From Prosthecobacter sp. (GTDB lineage: Bacteria > Verrucomicrobiota > Verrucomicrobiia > Verrucomicrobiales > Verrucomicrobiaceae): a DNA stretch of 40,186 nt. Of this stretch, positions 39,918 to 40,186 are shown piece after piece. The notes beneath the pieces were generated by a model. That model made no database searches. It was not told the DNA's origin and saw only the letters and a list, made by a program, of their open reading frames with translations. The DNA is taken from NCBI GenBank assembly GCA_030827515.1, contig JAUREI010000014.1:1-40186 (forward strand), written 5' to 3'. Within the stretch, counting starts at the first letter, position 1. Each line of letters opens with the position of its first letter. Position numbers and translations under genes: made by a program.

Positions 39918-40186
39918 TCAGCCGATCAGTTCCCGAACCACCGTCGCCGCGCGTGCATAGGCGCCGCCGGCACCGAGACCGGCCACCACTTCGGCAAGCT
40001 CCCCCTTGAGGTGGCTGCGACGCTCCGTGTCGGTGAGCAGCGACAGCATCTCAGCCGCCAGGCTGTCGGCACTGAGGCCGCTCTGGACGAGTTCGCGCAC
40101 GACCTCGCGGCCGGCGAGCACGTTGACGATGCCGATGTGGCGGATGCGCACCAGGGTCTTGGCGGCGAGATAGGTCGCCGGACTGA
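39918..40186 (-). CDS. lpxB: Lipid-A-disaccharide synthase, C-terminal fragment (cut by window edge)
   Basis: Only the last 89 or so codons are visible and the start lies beyond the right edge. The segment SPATYLAAKTLVRIRHIGIV, continuing NVLAGREVVRELVQ, is the conserved C-terminal signature of LpxB, and the remaining helix (SADSLAAEMLSLLTDTERRSHLKGE) fits the family end. LpxB joins UDP-2,3-diacylglucosamine and lipid X to form the tetra-acylated disaccharide of lipid A on the inner membrane. Together with waaA it supports an LPS-bearing envelope. It converges with the Gfo/Idh/MocA gene, with 9 bp between stops. Confidence 0.9.
   Translation of the reverse strand, partial: SPATYLAAKTLVRIRHIGIVNVLAGREVVRELVQSGLSADSLAAEMLSLLTDTERRSHLKGELAEVVAGLGAGGAYARAATVVRELIG

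Overview
This 40.2-kb window is GC-rich and contains no mobile-element, phage or CRISPR gene. The gene content points to a Gram-negative member of the Verrucomicrobiota, possibly Opitutae-like (inference). The supporting signs are lipid A/Kdo genes (waaA, and the 3' end of lpxB), a PSD1/DUF1549/DUF1553 cytochrome-type protein, five secreted sulfatases, a DUF5722 glycosidase-like protein, an SHD1-heparinase fusion, and a tandem pair of GspE/PilB ATPases. Many genes lack a clear Shine-Dalgarno sequence, so several starts were chosen from signal peptides and family length.

Region by region. 1-6.4 kb (minus strand): a type II secretion / type IV pilus-like block reads ATPase, ATPase, GspF, GspG, followed by ilvE, which runs off the left edge. 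6.5-10 kb: a secreted DUF3500 protein, panB, rplI with its own terminator, and a secreted alpha/beta hydrolase. 10-21.8 kb: a polysaccharide-utilisation region with a PSD1 protein, four sulfatases in two minus-strand pairs (one pair with an ATGA overlap), a secreted DUF5722 protein transcribed away from them, and a small membrane ORF. 21.9-25.1 kb: waaA, tRNA-Glu(UUC) with a good terminator, a sigma-70-family factor and a PIG-L deacetylase. 25.2-29.7 kb: a Pro/Ala-rich single-pass membrane protein, a 28-aa membrane microprotein, a PfkB-type sugar kinase, a fifth sulfatase and a GT4-like glycosyltransferase. 29.8-35.5 kb: a Tat-exported sugar isomerase/epimerase-like protein, a small protein with a caspase/CHAT-like His-Cys layout, a PIN-PhoH ATPase, a P-II regulator with terminator, a secreted protein of unknown function, a NUDIX hydrolase and a VOC protein. 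35.6-40.2 kb: the SHD1-heparinase fusion, a divergent GntR/oxidoreductase pair around a palindromic operator candidate, and the C-terminus of LpxB.

How it fits together. The secreted sulfatases, DUF5722 protein, alpha/beta hydrolase, heparinase-like protein, isomerase, kinase and Gfo/Idh/MocA oxidoreductase look like a toolkit for desulfating, cutting and catabolising sulfated or uronic-acid glycans. The secretion block, envelope genes and housekeeping genes are interspersed.

The most notable signals not explained by ordinary annotation are: a start-proximal motif shared by three sulfatase genes; Lys/Pro-rich C-terminal tails on four of the five sulfatases; the stand-alone caspase/CHAT-like protein; candidate catalytic glutamates in the DUF5722 protein; and a 9-bp-unit inverted repeat between the PSD1 and sulfatase genes.
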